A stretch of DNA of 64,000 nt from Bombyx mori (GCF_030269925.1 NC_085128.1:14820501-14884500); one strand, 5' to 3'; shown: positions 29,388 through 39,689, counted from the stretch's first letter. The notes: a model not told the origin generated them from the letters alone. Numbers and translations: made by a program.

Positions 29388-29565
29388 TGGGGATATATAC
29401 GACAAAGGGAAGATCTTCCACCGAGCGGGTGATATTACTCGGTAGACCGACGGTCCGAATGTTGTTGTTCGGAACTTGTATATATGCGCTTTATCTTGAA
29501 AATGTCGTAAGCGAGATTCAGGCATCTGTCAATTATCTTGCGTTGTATGATGGCTACCCGCCACA
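29388..29565 (-). repeat. TRIM 5' LTR
   Basis: 178 bp, adjacent to the tRNA-Trp site with a 3-bp spacer. Confidence 0.88.
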
Positions 29566-30192
29566 CTACTAAGATACTACTACATACTATGTACTAATAG
29601 AACAATATCTATTACTAAAAATAAATAATATTAGAAATAAGCACTACTCTATTAATTTAAATCCGTATACCAGAACTAGATATTGTTAAACCATAAAAAT
29701 ATTTAATAATTTATTTGTACAATGTAAAATAAAAAAGTGTATTCAATAGGATATGATATGGTTTTTCCATTTGATGTAGCACCGACACGCTAATTGTGTC
29801 TTTGGTACACCAAATAAATATATATTTAGATTCACGAAACTTACTGACGTCATCGATTCTTTTTTAAATTGAGTTATGAAACTTTTGTTGGATTTTCAAT
29901 CATAATAATAATATGTTTTAACAATATTCGCTAAAATTTTCAACAGTAGGCGATTTGGGTGTGGCATTTCTAATTCTCATGTGTGACGATGACCATGATC
30001 TTTACATACCATTTACCATCAGGCTTGTCTTATCGAACTAACCGAATCCCCCGCATCTGTCTTTAATAGCATCATCATCTACTAACGCATATTACAAAAC
30101 ACGATAGGGCGATCGAAACAATTATATTTTATATCGACTTATTTTGTATGAAAATTTTAAGTGCGTATTTGGAATATAAAATATATTAGGCG
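29566..30192. other. AT-rich DNA, no gene seen
   Basis: No repeat or coding stretch recognised. Confidence 0.5.
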
Positions 30193-30290
30193 GTGTAGTG
30201 TTGGTGGTATAATTCACGTTGTGATATGTCTATTGGTGACCACTTAATACCAACTCGGCTGTGAGCTTATTCACTCATAGACGGTATTCA
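30193..30290 (+). repeat. Bm1 SINE relic
   Basis: Diverged 3' end (GTGACCACTTAATACCAACT, GGCTGTGAGCTTATTCAC). Confidence 0.55.
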
Positions 30291-30888
30291 AAACGAGTTG
30301 CCTACTATTTATTTATAAAAACAAATTCATTACAAATTATTTAAAACATAAATAATACAATAATCACATGTTTTTTGATTATTTTCAAAAGATTCTGTGC
30401 AGTTTTATTAAAAACACGTGATTCAAAGTCACAATACAAACATTAAAATTATCATTAGACATCAAAAGTTAAAGAAAAAGAAAATTATTTCAATCTCATT
30501 TATTTAACGTGGAGGTAATAATTTTAATGCAAACTAACATACAGTATGCGTCGGTCCTTCGTACGAGCATAAGTTTTGCAATGTCTGTCGTAAGCAGCGA
30601 ACACTTCTAGAACCCGAAGGTCGGTGTATTCTATATTTGTCTATATATTACTATGTATTTCGAAATTAATGTTTCACTCAATGAAAATAAGAACCAGTTT
30701 AGTGTTAAAATTGGAAATCGTTATAGAATTTAAGTGGCCCGTACTTATATGCCGAAGTGCTTATGGTAAGATTACGTTAATAAAATGCTACAGTTTTCAT
30801 GTTTATGTCAAAACAAATATGTTACTTATATACTTTTTACATACGGACGTGTTATTGCGAATTCGATTTTAAGTAATTGCATAGCTTT

Positions 30889-31268
30889 TATCGCGGGCCT
30901 TGAGCGCGGCTTACTGTAATCCTGAAATTCCGTAACGAAAAAAACCTTACACCCCTCACTCCGCCTACCACGTAGCTCGCGTTCAACACATTCACACGTT
31001 GCGCTTTTGTAGTGTTTGTAAATAAGCGCGTGGCGTGACGTCACACTGCATGCGCATCATGAAAAGTCTGCCCATCTCTCTTTCGCGCGGTTTGGCTTAT
31101 GAGTGTGAAGGGGACAGTTAAGGTTTTGCTTTTATTAATGTTTAATATAGCGTGGTCTTGTTTTATTATTGTTTAAATATTAAATTATCATTGTCTAATT
31201 ATAATTGCATAAGTTGATAAAAAATGCTACGCAATAGCTTTACCGCGGCAGTTCCTGAGTGCCACACG
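30889..31268 (+). repeat. Dispersed ~380-bp repeat B, copy 1
   Basis: Colinear with 51,331-51,705 from GCGGGCCTTGAGCGCGGC to TACCGCGGCAGTTC. Contains a CRE-like TGACGTCA and a GCATGCGCAT block at 31,036-31,062 within a CpG-rich stretch. No coding frame or terminal repeats found. It may be one end of an unidentified element. Confidence 0.75.
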
Positions 31269-31775
31269 TTTGTTTTTTTTTAGTACTGGGACGTATGGAG
31301 CACGATTATTTGGAAGTGTGGTACACAAAAACATCAATTGCTTAAAAAAATCCGATCTAAAGAGAAAAATGTTTAGTAAATCAGTGCTGATAATATGATG
31401 AATTCAAAAACCTAAAGCTGAGGGCGACAGATTAATTTACCATATAAAAAGGCGTGCTAGTATTGCAGGACGTATTTTCACATGGAGTGGGTAGGTGCTA
31501 CCTGTTTCTACGTCAATAAATTATCCAGTATTTTTGTCACTATCTTATGACAATTATTTAATACTACTATATTTGAATTTACTTTATTGCACTAGGGATG
31601 TGCTCAAAGCATCTAGTATCGATTACTAGAGCCTATAGACATTATAAGTGTCTATGAGCAACATATCAAGTAAAGGATAAGACGCTTGATTAATTCACAT
31701 CGATGGGCCCTTAAAAAAACTTTTTGAGCGAGGTGCTTTTCCCCTCCAGTTTTTTTTTGTTTTTTTTTACTTATT

Positions 31776-32020
31776 TTTTTTATTGCTTAGATGAGTCGAC
31801 GAGCTCACAGCCCACCTGGTGTTAAATGTTTACTAGAGCCCACAGACATCTACAACGTAAATGCCGCCACCCACCTTGAGATATAAGTTCTAAGATCTCA
31901 GTATGGTTACAACGGCTGCCCCACCCTTCATACCGAAACGCATTACTGCTTCACGGCAGAAATAGGCAGGGTGGTGGTACCTACCCGTGCGGACTCACAA
32001 GAGGTCCTACCGCCAGTAAA
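31776..32020 (-). repeat. Bm1 SINE, 5'-truncated
   Basis: Antisense, from TTTTTTTATTGCTTAGATGA to AGGTCCTACCGCCAGTAA. Confidence 0.88.
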
Positions 32021-32269
32021 AATTCTAACTTAATCTAAACTATTGAACTTAAAACAAGCTAACAATTAACTTACGGCTGATTTATCTGTCATAATCGACC
32101 AGCATCTGTTGCTGCAGTCATCTATTGTCAATCACCAGGTCAGGTCACCAGTAACTCTCTGATCCCAACACAATTCCCTAAGGGTCAGACACATAAGCAT
32201 CAAATAATAATACACTAGTACTGTTTCCTAGTACGTTTTGGATGTTTCGACTAAAAATAATAACCCTGT

Positions 32270-32432
32270 TCAAACTACGTCAAAGTCGGGGCATAATGAA
32301 TTACATTGACTTGTTTATTTCAACGAAGCGGACAACAGCCGTCGTTTACGTAATGTTTTAATCGACCGACAATGACCGTCTATTGTCTTTGGCAGCACAA
32401 CGCAGACGGACAACTTAATAAAACAACTTTTT
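32270..32432 (+). repeat. Dispersed repeat C, copy 1
   Basis: About 150 bp similar to 39,690-39,842 (TGTTTATTTCAACGAAGCGG, TAATCGACCGACAATGACCG, ACGGACAACTTAAT). Unclassified. Confidence 0.6.
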
Positions 32433-32457
32433 ATTGCATAAATGAGCGAACGGTGGT

Positions 32458-32588
32458 TTTACTGGTGGTAGGACCTCTTGTGAGTCCGCAGGGGTAGGTA
32501 CCACCGCCCCGCCTGTTTCTGCCGTGAAGCAGTAATGCGTTACGGTTTGGAGGATGGGGCAGCCGTTGTAACTATACTGAGACCTTAC
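32458..32588 (+). repeat. Bm1 SINE fragment
   Basis: Middle part only, TACTGGTGGTAGGACCTCTT to AACTATACTGAGACCTTA. It ends abruptly at the GC-rich repeat. Confidence 0.85.
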
Positions 32589-32860
32589 AGCCTGGCCACG
32601 GGACATTCGCCGATACGAATATTCGCGCGGTGCGAACGGCGAAGCGTCTAGCGACTAAAATAAGAGCATAGAAATGTACCTAACAAGCCACGCGCACCGG
32701 CGACCGGCGAAGCGACCGGCGAAATGTACCGAGCGAATCGCGCGGGCGACTTACGATGCGGCGGGCGAGCAAAACAAATGCATGAATAAGGACGGCGCAA
32801 GCCACGGAGTCGAGCGGTAGTCGCGGCGAATAGTACAGTGATTAAATGAGTTTAGTTGTT
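32589..32860. repeat. GC-rich repeat with clustered GGCGA motifs
   Basis: Begins CAGCCTGGCCACGGGACATT and holds many short GGCGA/GCGAA units (ACCGGCGAAGCGACCGGCGA and others). The reverse complement of its first ~60 bp recurs at 37,480-37,545. This looks like a terminal plus subterminal-motif region of a DNA transposon, class unknown. Confidence 0.45.
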
Positions 32861-33198
32861 TTCGCCGCGAAAAATGAACGCCGAAATTTTTATATTTTAT
32901 ATTTTTTTTTATTTTTTTTTTATATTATTAAACTCGTCGTGGCCGAACGGATAAGACGTCCGGTGTTGAGCGATGCACCTTTTTTTTTTTTTTTTTTTTT
33001 TTTTCCTACCTATGCTGATAGCCTTGAGAGGCTATTTCAGCTTCACCCTAACGTTTGTAGGTGAGCTCGCGGGGCTCAACCGGAGAGTTGCTAACACTGA
33101 CCCTAGCAAGAGCAGTGCTTCGCAGAATCTACCACCGGATCGGAAACGCGACCCACTGAGAAGATCCGGCGAGAAACTCAGTGGGCTGTGTCTATGGG

Positions 33199-36081
33199 TT
33201 AGTTCGCTCGTCGAGCCCTTCGTCGCAAGCGACGGGTTCGACGAGGACGGTGACCGGTGCTTGTGGTGCCTAAGAGCACCGTTAATGGATCAGGAGGATC
33301 CGTAATGACGTGCTTTGGGCGACGTCGACGGTTTACCATTCGGTCTACTGGGTCGGGTATGTAATTTCCAGCGGCTACGATGAGAGGGTTCTCATGTCGT
33401 GCCGCCTTCTCAAAATGGCGCAGCGATGCCGACTGTAGATACTTACTAAATGAGTCGAGCTCCAGGTCATCGTGGAGATCCACATTCCTAAGGAACCATG
33501 GCGCTCCGACGGCTATCCTGCAGAATTTTGATTGAATAACCTGAAGGGATTTCAAGTGGGTGCGGGCTGCGTGAGCGAACACTACGCTTGCATACGTCAT
33601 GACGGGGCGTATACAAGTTTTGTAGAGAGTTACCTTATTGCGGAGGGACAGTTTGCTTCGACTACAAAGCATTGGATAGAGTCGTCCTAGAATAAACGCG
33701 GCGCGGTCGCGTACCGTTTTTATATGGGGACGGAATGTCATCCCTCTGTCGAGGGTGACGCCTAGATATTTGACCTTCGAGACCCACGGTATGGGCTGGC
33801 CAAAGAGAGTGATGGGACTAACGGCGGAGGTGTTTGCGCGCCTACTACGGAGTGGGATGCTCGAAGTGATGTTCGGAGGGCGACCCCTTTTGAAGAGCAC
33901 CGCTGCGCTTTTCGTGGGGTTGATGTCAATTCGCCACTTCCGGAACCACTGTCCCATGGTGGCTACTGCGATCTGGAGTCGCCGATGAAGCAGCGACATC
34001 TTCCTACACGAGTAGTAGATAGCCGTGTCATCGGCGAAGAGCGCTAGATGGGTCTCCGGAGACCGGGGTATATCATTGATATACAAACTAAATAATAACG
34101 GGGAGAGCGCGGAGCCTTGCGGGACTCCGGCAATCAGTTGACGGGGACGAGAACGAGTTCCCTCTACTCGATATCGAAACGAACGGTTCGACAAGAAGTC
34201 TCGTATGATGAGCACGAGTCTGTCTGGCACTCCCATGTTGTACAGTTTGTAAATTAAACCGTTGTGCCAGACTTTGTCGAACGCCTTCGCGATGTCGAAG
34301 AAGAGGGCGCCGGTCGGGATTTGTTTACGCCTATTTAGTCCTATCAGGATGTGCTCCGTGAGGCGGTGCACTTGTTGTACGCACGAGTGTTTAGAGCGGA
34401 ATCCGAACTGTTCGTCTATGAGAATTTTGTTCGCGGTAACAAAATCCCAGAGGCGTTTCCTAAGGAGCCGTTCGTAAATTTTTCCTATCGTCGGGAGGAG
34501 ACTAATCGGACGGTAACTAGATGTTTCATTTGTCGGTTTGCCCGGCTTATGTATACCGATAACGTCCGCTTCTTTCCACACCGCGGGAAAGATGCAGTGC
34601 ATCATAGCGGCATTTAAAATTGTAGCCAACATTGCTATCAGTTGGACTGGCAAGAGTTTTAGCGCGCGGTTGCGGATGCCGTCGGAGCCGGATGCCTTCC
34701 TAGGTTGGAGATTGTGGATCGCGTCTCTAACTTCGTCAGTGGTAATGGGGGGTAACGCGTCAGAGGGCGGCAGGGAAGCTCTGCGCTCGACCTCCCTGTC
34801 GACTAACTCGGTGTGTTCGAGGTCCGCGTGTTGAGTGCTGGTGGTGCACTGCTCTTGCAGTGCATCGGCCAGCAGCTCAGCCTTGTCATCGTCATCGAAT
34901 GCCGGTGGTTGGCCTGAAGGGCGTACGAGGGGAGGCATAGTAGCGGTAGTTTCGGATTTGAGAGTCCTAGCTAGTCGCCAGTATGCTTGGTGGGAGGGCG
35001 CGAGTTGTTCTAAATAACTATGCCAATTATCGTTACGCGCGTCGCTTAGGCGGGAGTGGACTTCGCGTTGTAGACGACGCATCCGAATCCGGTTTGAATG
35101 CGTGGGAAGCCGATCGTAGGCCCGGATTGCCGCGTTCCTAACTCTTAAGAGATTCCTAAGTTCGGAGGATAGTCTGATGCGGTGGAAGCTGTCCTCCACA
35201 TCGACTTCTTTTGAAGATCTAATGATCGCGGAAGAGATGTGATCGGTAATGATGTTTATGGATTCGACGGTGTCCTCGGGGGATAGATTCGAATCCGGGC
35301 CGTAAGGGAGGATTGGCGGAGCGGCTTCGGCTAGGCACGTGCCCAGCTTATTCCAATCCACCATGGTCCTCGTAACAGTGACTGGGTTGTGAGGGCGACC
35401 GAGCTGCATAAGGACAGGTCGGTGGTCTGAGTCGAGCTCTGACAGTGCTTCGATGGAACGCAAGCGCAGAGTTACGTTCCTAAGCAATGCCAGGTCTATA
35501 GTGCTCGGACGGAGCGCGATGTTATACGGATAACATGTTGGAGTTGGGGGACCGACTACTTCAAAAGTGAGGTCGTCTATAAACGCGTCGAGACGCCTAC
35601 CGTTAACGTTCGTACGATGGCAGTTCCACCTAGTGTGGTGGCAATTTAAATCGCCTGCCAGGATGACGGAGTCTCCCATGCCGAACAGTGACTCGATGTC
35701 ACTGCTCAGGAGGGGCTTGTCCGGGGGGAGATAAACGGATGCGATGACGATCGGCTGGTGTCCCGTCAGCGAGATACGGCACACTGACGCCTCGATATGT
35801 AAGAGCGAGGGAGTATCGAGAGGGACAACGTGCAGAGCCCGCCTATAGTAAATGGCAGTCCCGCCTTTGGAGGCGGTGAGTCTGTCATTCCTAACCATGA
35901 CGTAATTCGCGACTTTCGGGTCACGACGCGAGGGCTTCAGACAGGTCTCCTGCACTAACAAAATATCTACAAGATTGTCGCGGAGGAATTCGAAAATTTG
36001 ATCGCGTTGCCGCGCGAGTCCGTTAGCATTGTAGAATGCTAACGTAAGGGAATACGGTTTTTCTCTACCTTTTTGCGCCAT
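33199..36081 (-). CDS. Jockey LINE ORF2: endonuclease and reverse transcriptase
   Basis: 960 codons, uninterrupted, starting at ATG 20 nt after the ORF1 stop. Endonuclease (about residues 10-225): LAFYNANGLARQRDQI, LLVQETCLKPSR, ASVYLPPDKP, LAGDLNCHHTRWNC, SELDSDHRPVLM. RT (about 450-740): PRKASGSDGIRN, SYRPISLLPTIGKIYERLL, FGFRSKHSCVQQVHRL, FFDIAKAFDKVWHNG, GVPQGSALSPLLFSLYIN, ALFADDTAIYYS with the catalytic Asp pair, VKYLGVTLD. The C-terminus is basic (RRTRRLRRRARRAN). All catalytic residues I can check are present, so the protein may be active, but the copy lacks a promoter and a full ORF1. Confidence 0.95.
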   Translation of the reverse strand: MAQKGREKPYSLTLAFYNANGLARQRDQIFEFLRDNLVDILLVQETCLKPSRRDPKVANYVMVRNDRLTASKGGTAIYYRRALHVVPLDTPSLLHIEASVCRISLTGHQPIVIASVYLPPDKPLLSSDIESLFGMGDSVILAGDLNCHHTRWNCHRTNVNGRRLDAFIDDLTFEVVGPPTPTCYPYNIALRPSTIDLALLRNVTLRLRSIEALSELDSDHRPVLMQLGRPHNPVTVTRTMVDWNKLGTCLAEAAPPILPYGPDSNLSPEDTVESINIITDHISSAIIRSSKEVDVEDSFHRIRLSSELRNLLRVRNAAIRAYDRLPTHSNRIRMRRLQREVHSRLSDARNDNWHSYLEQLAPSHQAYWRLARTLKSETTATMPPLVRPSGQPPAFDDDDKAELLADALQEQCTTSTQHADLEHTELVDREVERRASLPPSDALPPITTDEVRDAIHNLQPRKASGSDGIRNRALKLLPVQLIAMLATILNAAMMHCIFPAVWKEADVIGIHKPGKPTNETSSYRPISLLPTIGKIYERLLRKRLWDFVTANKILIDEQFGFRSKHSCVQQVHRLTEHILIGLNRRKQIPTGALFFDIAKAFDKVWHNGLIYKLYNMGVPDRLVLIIRDFLSNRSFRYRVEGTRSRPRQLIAGVPQGSALSPLLFSLYINDIPRSPETHLALFADDTAIYYSCRKMSLLHRRLQIAVATMGQWFRKWRIDINPTKSAAVLFKRGRPPNITSSIPLRSRRANTSAVSPITLFGQPIPWVSKVKYLGVTLDRGMTFRPHIKTVRDRAAFILGRLYPMLCSRSKLSLRNKVTLYKTCIRPVMTYASVVFAHAARTHLKSLQVIQSKFCRIAVGAPWFLRNVDLHDDLELDSFSKYLQSASLRHFEKAARHENPLIVAAGNYIPDPVDRMVNRRRRPKHVITDPPDPLTVLLGTTSTGHRPRRTRRLRRRARRAN

Positions 36082-36101
36082 TGATTACCGGTAAAGAATT
36101 T

Positions 36102-36810
36102 TTATAACGTGCGAGACACGGACTCGTAGACGTCCATGTGATCGAAAGCGGCCGCGAGCCGCTGTTCGGGGGTTACCGACCTACGGATAGCATCTGCGAA
36201 CGATCGCAGACGGTCAAAGTTTACCGCGGTGACGAAGTCGCGCACGAGCGCGAAGTCGTTGACAACTGAGGGTTGCGGGGGGCGGTACGCGGGCGCGGGG
36301 CGAGGTGCGAGCAGGGGCTGAGGCGCGTGACGTGTCGCAGGCGGGAGCTGGGGTACGTTTTGTGTTCCCTCCTTCGTATACGGCAGCGGTTTTTTCCACG
36401 CCGAGACGGTGGGAACCGCAGCCGGTACGAAGGCTGGTTTCGGCACTGAAGGCGCCGAAGTCTTTGGGTCGACGGTTCGGGGGGCTGGGTGGTTCGGGCG
36501 TTTACGCGGAGCCCTAGGACATCCGCGGTAGTTTGCCGGGTGCCCTTGCTTAAGGCATAGGACACAGCTTGGGGGTTCCGTCGCGGTTTCCCTAACACGC
36601 GAACATTCTGTGGTTGCGTGATCGCCGAGGCATTTCACGCAGCGGGGGCGCGCGTGGCAATTACGCGCTGAGTGGCCATAGAGCTGGCACCTGTGGCACT
36701 GCCCGGGAGTACCACGTTTATGGGGGGCTTCGATGGTGACCCCGGAGAGGCCGCATATCGTTTTGAGACATGAGATTATTTTCTTTGCCTCCGGGGTTGA
36801 TTCTAGCGCG
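36102..36810 (-). pseudogene. Jockey LINE ORF1 (gag-like, CCHC zinc knuckles), N-terminus missing
   Basis: About 235 codons of LINE sequence. Three zinc knuckles (CHRCQLYGHSARNC, CVKCLGDHATTEC, CVLCLKQGHPANYRGC) are followed by a Pro-rich region and a C-terminal segment ending in VSRTL. ORF1 proteins of this clade bind the LINE RNA. The open frame runs another ~22 codons upstream to 36,875, but that part is antisense Bm1 sequence outside the duplication, giving a SINE-LINE hybrid N-terminus. The original N-terminal half is lost through 5' truncation. Confidence 0.9.
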
Positions 36811-37209
36811 GCGATGCACCGGTAGTCGAATATCAGGCGGGTACCAATTTTTGTAATGAAATACGTACTCAACAAATTTTAATGTTCACGATTGATTTCC
36901 ACGGTGAAGGAATAACATCGTGTAATAAAAATGAAACCCTCAAAATTATAATTTGCGTAATTACTGGGGGTAGGACCTCTTGTGAGTCCGCGCGGGTGGG
37001 TACCACCACCCTGCCTGTTTCTGCCGTGAAGTAGTAATGCGTTTCGGTTTGAAGGGTGGGGCAGCCATTGTAACTATACTTGAGACCTTAGAACTTATAT
37101 CTCAAGGTGGGTGGCGCATTTACGTTGTGGATGTCTATGGGCTTCAGTAACCACTTAACACAAGGTGGACTGTGAGCTCATCCACCCATCTAAGCAATAA
37201 AAAAAAAAT

Positions 37210-37380
37210 AGCTGAAATACTAGCTAGACCAGCTATTTGGAAGTCTAGCCACCCAAAGTATTTCTCGTACTTCTTGTGGAATTCTCCATGTATAGGTATA
37301 CTCCGATTCTTATTCAAATCATGTACTTCACAATATTTTCCAAATAATAGGTCCTGAACCAAAAAAACTATTAATTTGTA
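37210..37380 (-). other. Possible exon-like fragment
   Basis: On the minus strand a pyrimidine-rich acceptor (TTTTTTTGGTTCAG) precedes about 48 open codons beginning DLLFGKYCEVHDLN and containing HKKYEKYFGWLDFQ, up to the Bm1 A-tail. I do not recognise the protein. It may be an exon or retrocopy piece cut by the SINE, or a chance frame. Confidence 0.25.
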
Positions 37381-37389
37381 AGCAATATC

Positions 37390-37545
37390 GAGATAATTTC
37401 GATATAGACATTTCGCTGTCGGACTTCCTTACTAGTCGCGGCGGCGAACGTGAGTACCCGTGGCCTGCAAACGGTGCTGCGCGAATGGTCGCCTCGTCCA
37501 CCGCTTCACTGTTCGCACCGCTGATCCCCGTGGCCAGGCCGTTAG
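37390..37545. repeat. GC-rich GGCGA repeat, second copy
   Basis: Contains GCGGCGGCGAACG and CGCTTCACTGTTCGCACCGC...CCCGTGGCCAGGC, the reverse complement of the start of 32,589-32,860. Confidence 0.45.
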
Positions 37546-37668
37546 AGCTTATATCTCAAGGTGTGTGGCGCATTTACGTTGTAGATGTCTATGGGCTCCA
37601 GTAACCACTTACACCAGGTGGGCTGTGAGCTCGTCCACACATCTAAGCAATAAAAAAAAAAAAAGAAC
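37543..37668 (+). repeat. Bm1 SINE 3' end
   Basis: From GAGCTTATATCTCAAGG to AAGCAATAAAAAAAAAA. Confidence 0.85.
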
Positions 37669-37678
37669 GAGCCCAGTA

Positions 37679-37981
37679 CTTTTTTCTACCTATGCTGGTA
37701 ATCTAGTGGGTTATGCCAGCGTAACCGGGCGAGTAGGTGAGCTCACGGAGCTTTAATCTGACGAATTTGCTATCACTAGCCCTAGCAAGAGCAGTGCTTC
37801 GCAGAATCTACCACCGGATCGGAAACGCGACCCACTGCGAAGATCCGGTGGGAAACTCAGTGGGCTGTGTCCGTGGGTTAATTTACTCGCCGAGCCCTTC
37901 GTCGCAAGCGACGGGTTCCACGAGAACGATGACCGGTGCTTGGTGCACCGTTAGTGGATCGGGAGGATCCGAAATGACATA
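37679..37981 (-). repeat. Jockey LINE 3' end fragment
   Basis: T-run, CTACCTATGCTGGTAATCTA, GATCGGAAACGCGACCCACT, GTCGCAAGCGACGGGTT and the last codon region of ORF2. 5'-truncated. Confidence 0.85.
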
Positions 37982-37991
37982 GCCCAAAATT

Positions 37992-38098
37992 AGTTATTCG
38001 GGACTTGTACCTATATATATGCAAGCTTATCTTCAAAATATCGTAAGCGAGATTCAGGCATCTGTCGAAATGTCTTGTGTTATATGATGATTACCCGT
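37992..38098 (-). repeat. TRIM LTR fragment
   Basis: Matches the distal ~105 bp of the 178-bp TRIM LTR (TTCGGGACTTGTA, TCGTAAGCGAGATTCAGGCA, GATTACCCGTCA). Confidence 0.75.
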
Positions 38099-38463
38099 CA
38101 AATTAGTATTACTATATTGAATCATATGATTATCACTATGCAGTTTTTGTGTCATCTTTGCACGTGTCGTCTTGTCACATGCACTATACAAGCGCATACA
38201 TTATTTAGGAACGCTTAGAAAAGAAACATTCAAACATTTTATTGCATTTAAATTGATACCTAGATAAAACCTCACGTGGTAATTAATTCATCTAAAATCT
38301 AGCTTATTTCGAGACTTCGCTTAAAAACAAGTCTGCAATTTTAAATATTCGAATTCAGTGACCTTGATTTTTTAACAAATTATATACATGCAATATCTTA
38401 AGCATTATTGCGCATAGAGATTAAGTCGTTGCATTAAGAAACCTTTTATCTTTTTGCCAAGTA

Positions 38464-38662
38464 CCATCCGGCAATGGAATGAGCTCCCCTCCACGGTGTT
38501 TTCCGAGCGCTATGACATGTCCTTCTTCAAACGAGGGTTGTGGAGAGCATTAAGCGGTAGGCAGCGGCTTGGCTCTGCCCGTGGCATTGCTGAAGTCCAT
38601 GGGCGACGGTAACCACTCACCATCAGGTGGGCCGTATGCTCCTTTATCTACAAGGGCAATAA
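38464..38662 (+). pseudogene. LINE RT C-terminus and tail (ubiquitous lepidopteran type)
   Basis: One frame reads RQWNELPSTVFSERYDMS, FFKRGLWRALSGRQ and ends GIAEVHGRR-stop, followed by CCACTCACCATCAGGTGGGC and an A-tail. Only the last ~50 codons are present. The exact clade is not certain. Confidence 0.7.
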
Positions 38663-38676
38663 AAAAAAAAAAAAAA

Positions 38677-38866
38677 TTGCGTAGATGGGCGAACGAGCTC
38701 ACGGCGCACCTTGTGTTAAATGGAGACCTCACAACACGAGTAGCGTCACCCACCTTGAGTTACGAAATCGAAAAGTGACGTATGACAACCTCACAGCTTT
38801 TATAGACGGGACGGTGGTACCTACCCCGATGGGTTTGCAGTAAGTTTTACCACCAGTAAATAAAGC
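38677..38866 (-). repeat. Bm1 SINE relic
   Basis: Antisense, diverged (GCGTAGATGGGCGAACGAGC, GGTGGTACCTACCCC, TTTTACCACCAGTAA). Confidence 0.7.
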
Positions 38867-39126
38867 AATGGTACCTACCACAGTACCCTCCATACTATCC
38901 TTGGTTGACCAGTTAATAATTCCTTAGGCATTAAGACCACCACTGTACTTTTGTGCAAAGTTAAATTAATTGCCAAATATAATTAGAGATAAACTAGAAA
39001 AAATTTTCAAAAGAATAGCGGAATGTCTGTACAATAAAACTTTTTTTGCATTATCAACATTCATTTATCTTAATATATTACCGTATAACCCTTCGTAATG
39101 ATGTAACATTCTAGATTAGTTAATTT

Positions 39127-39372
39127 TTACTGGTGGTAGGACCTCTTGTGAGTCCGCGCGGGTGGATACCACCACCCTGCCTATTTCTGCCGTGAAGCAG
39201 TAATGCGTTTCGGTTTGAAGGGTGAGGCAGCCGTTGTAACTATACTTGAGACCTTAGAACTATATCTCAAGGTGGGTGGCGCATTTACGTTGTGGATGTC
39301 TATGGGCTCCAGTAACCACTTAACACCAGGTGGGCTGTGAGCTCGTCCACCCATCTAAGCAATAAAAAAAAT
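39127..39372 (+). repeat. Bm1 SINE, 5'-truncated
   Basis: TTTTTACTGGTGGTAGGACC to TCTAAGCAATAAAAAAA. Confidence 0.9.
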
Positions 39373-39689
39373 AAAATTAATAATCAAAAAGTACAGCAGC
39401 ATAATAGTCATTTACTTTCTAATTATCTCAGATTATTTATTTCGTTGCATCAATATTATAATATTTGAGACAAAAAAAAACTGTTGTTACCCACTATATT
39501 ACAAAGCTGTTTACAAAAGTGCGCAAATGAAATTTATCTACAGACACAATCTTAAAATTAAATACCAATTATAAACACATACAAAAATATAGTAAATTGG
39601 AATCTATATTGAACGTCATTAAACTTAACAAGCATACTACGACAGAACAATTACAAACAGACGTAACTAATAGCCAATGTAAGTTGAAC

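Larger units (their letters stand above)
28653..29565 (-). mobile_element. TRIM (miniature LTR retrotransposon), tRNA-Trp primed
   Basis: 913 bp. Two 178-bp direct repeats (28,653-28,830 and 29,388-29,565) with TG...CA ends flank a 557-bp interior that has no coding domain. Next to the right LTR is a tRNA-Trp primer site, next to the left LTR a polypurine tract, so it is transcribed leftwards. The LTRs differ at only a few positions. Flanks do not show a clean target duplication (left CTATT, right CTACT). Apparent frames across it (up to 138 codons) are made of the tandem repeat. LTR pieces of the same family occur at 37,992-38,098 and 52,222-53,158. Confidence 0.88.
32980..36810 (-). mobile_element. 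Jockey-clade LINE, ORF2 complete, ORF1 5'-truncated
   Basis: T-run 32,980-33,004 (A-tail on the minus strand), 3' UTR to about 33,198, ORF2, 20-nt gap, ORF1 remnant. Flanked by the 10-bp duplication GCGATGCACC at 32,970-32,979 and 36,811-36,820. The 5' end is missing, as is usual for LINE insertions. The site is the tRNA-like head of a Bm1. Confidence 0.94.
32933..37209 (+). repeat. Bm1 SINE split by a LINE insertion
   Basis: The head (CTCGTCGTGGCCGAACGGAT...GCGATGCACC) is at 32,933-32,979. The body and tail resume after the second GCGATGCACC at 36,811 and run to the A-rich end near 37,209. The two halves form one complete Bm1. Confidence 0.9.
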
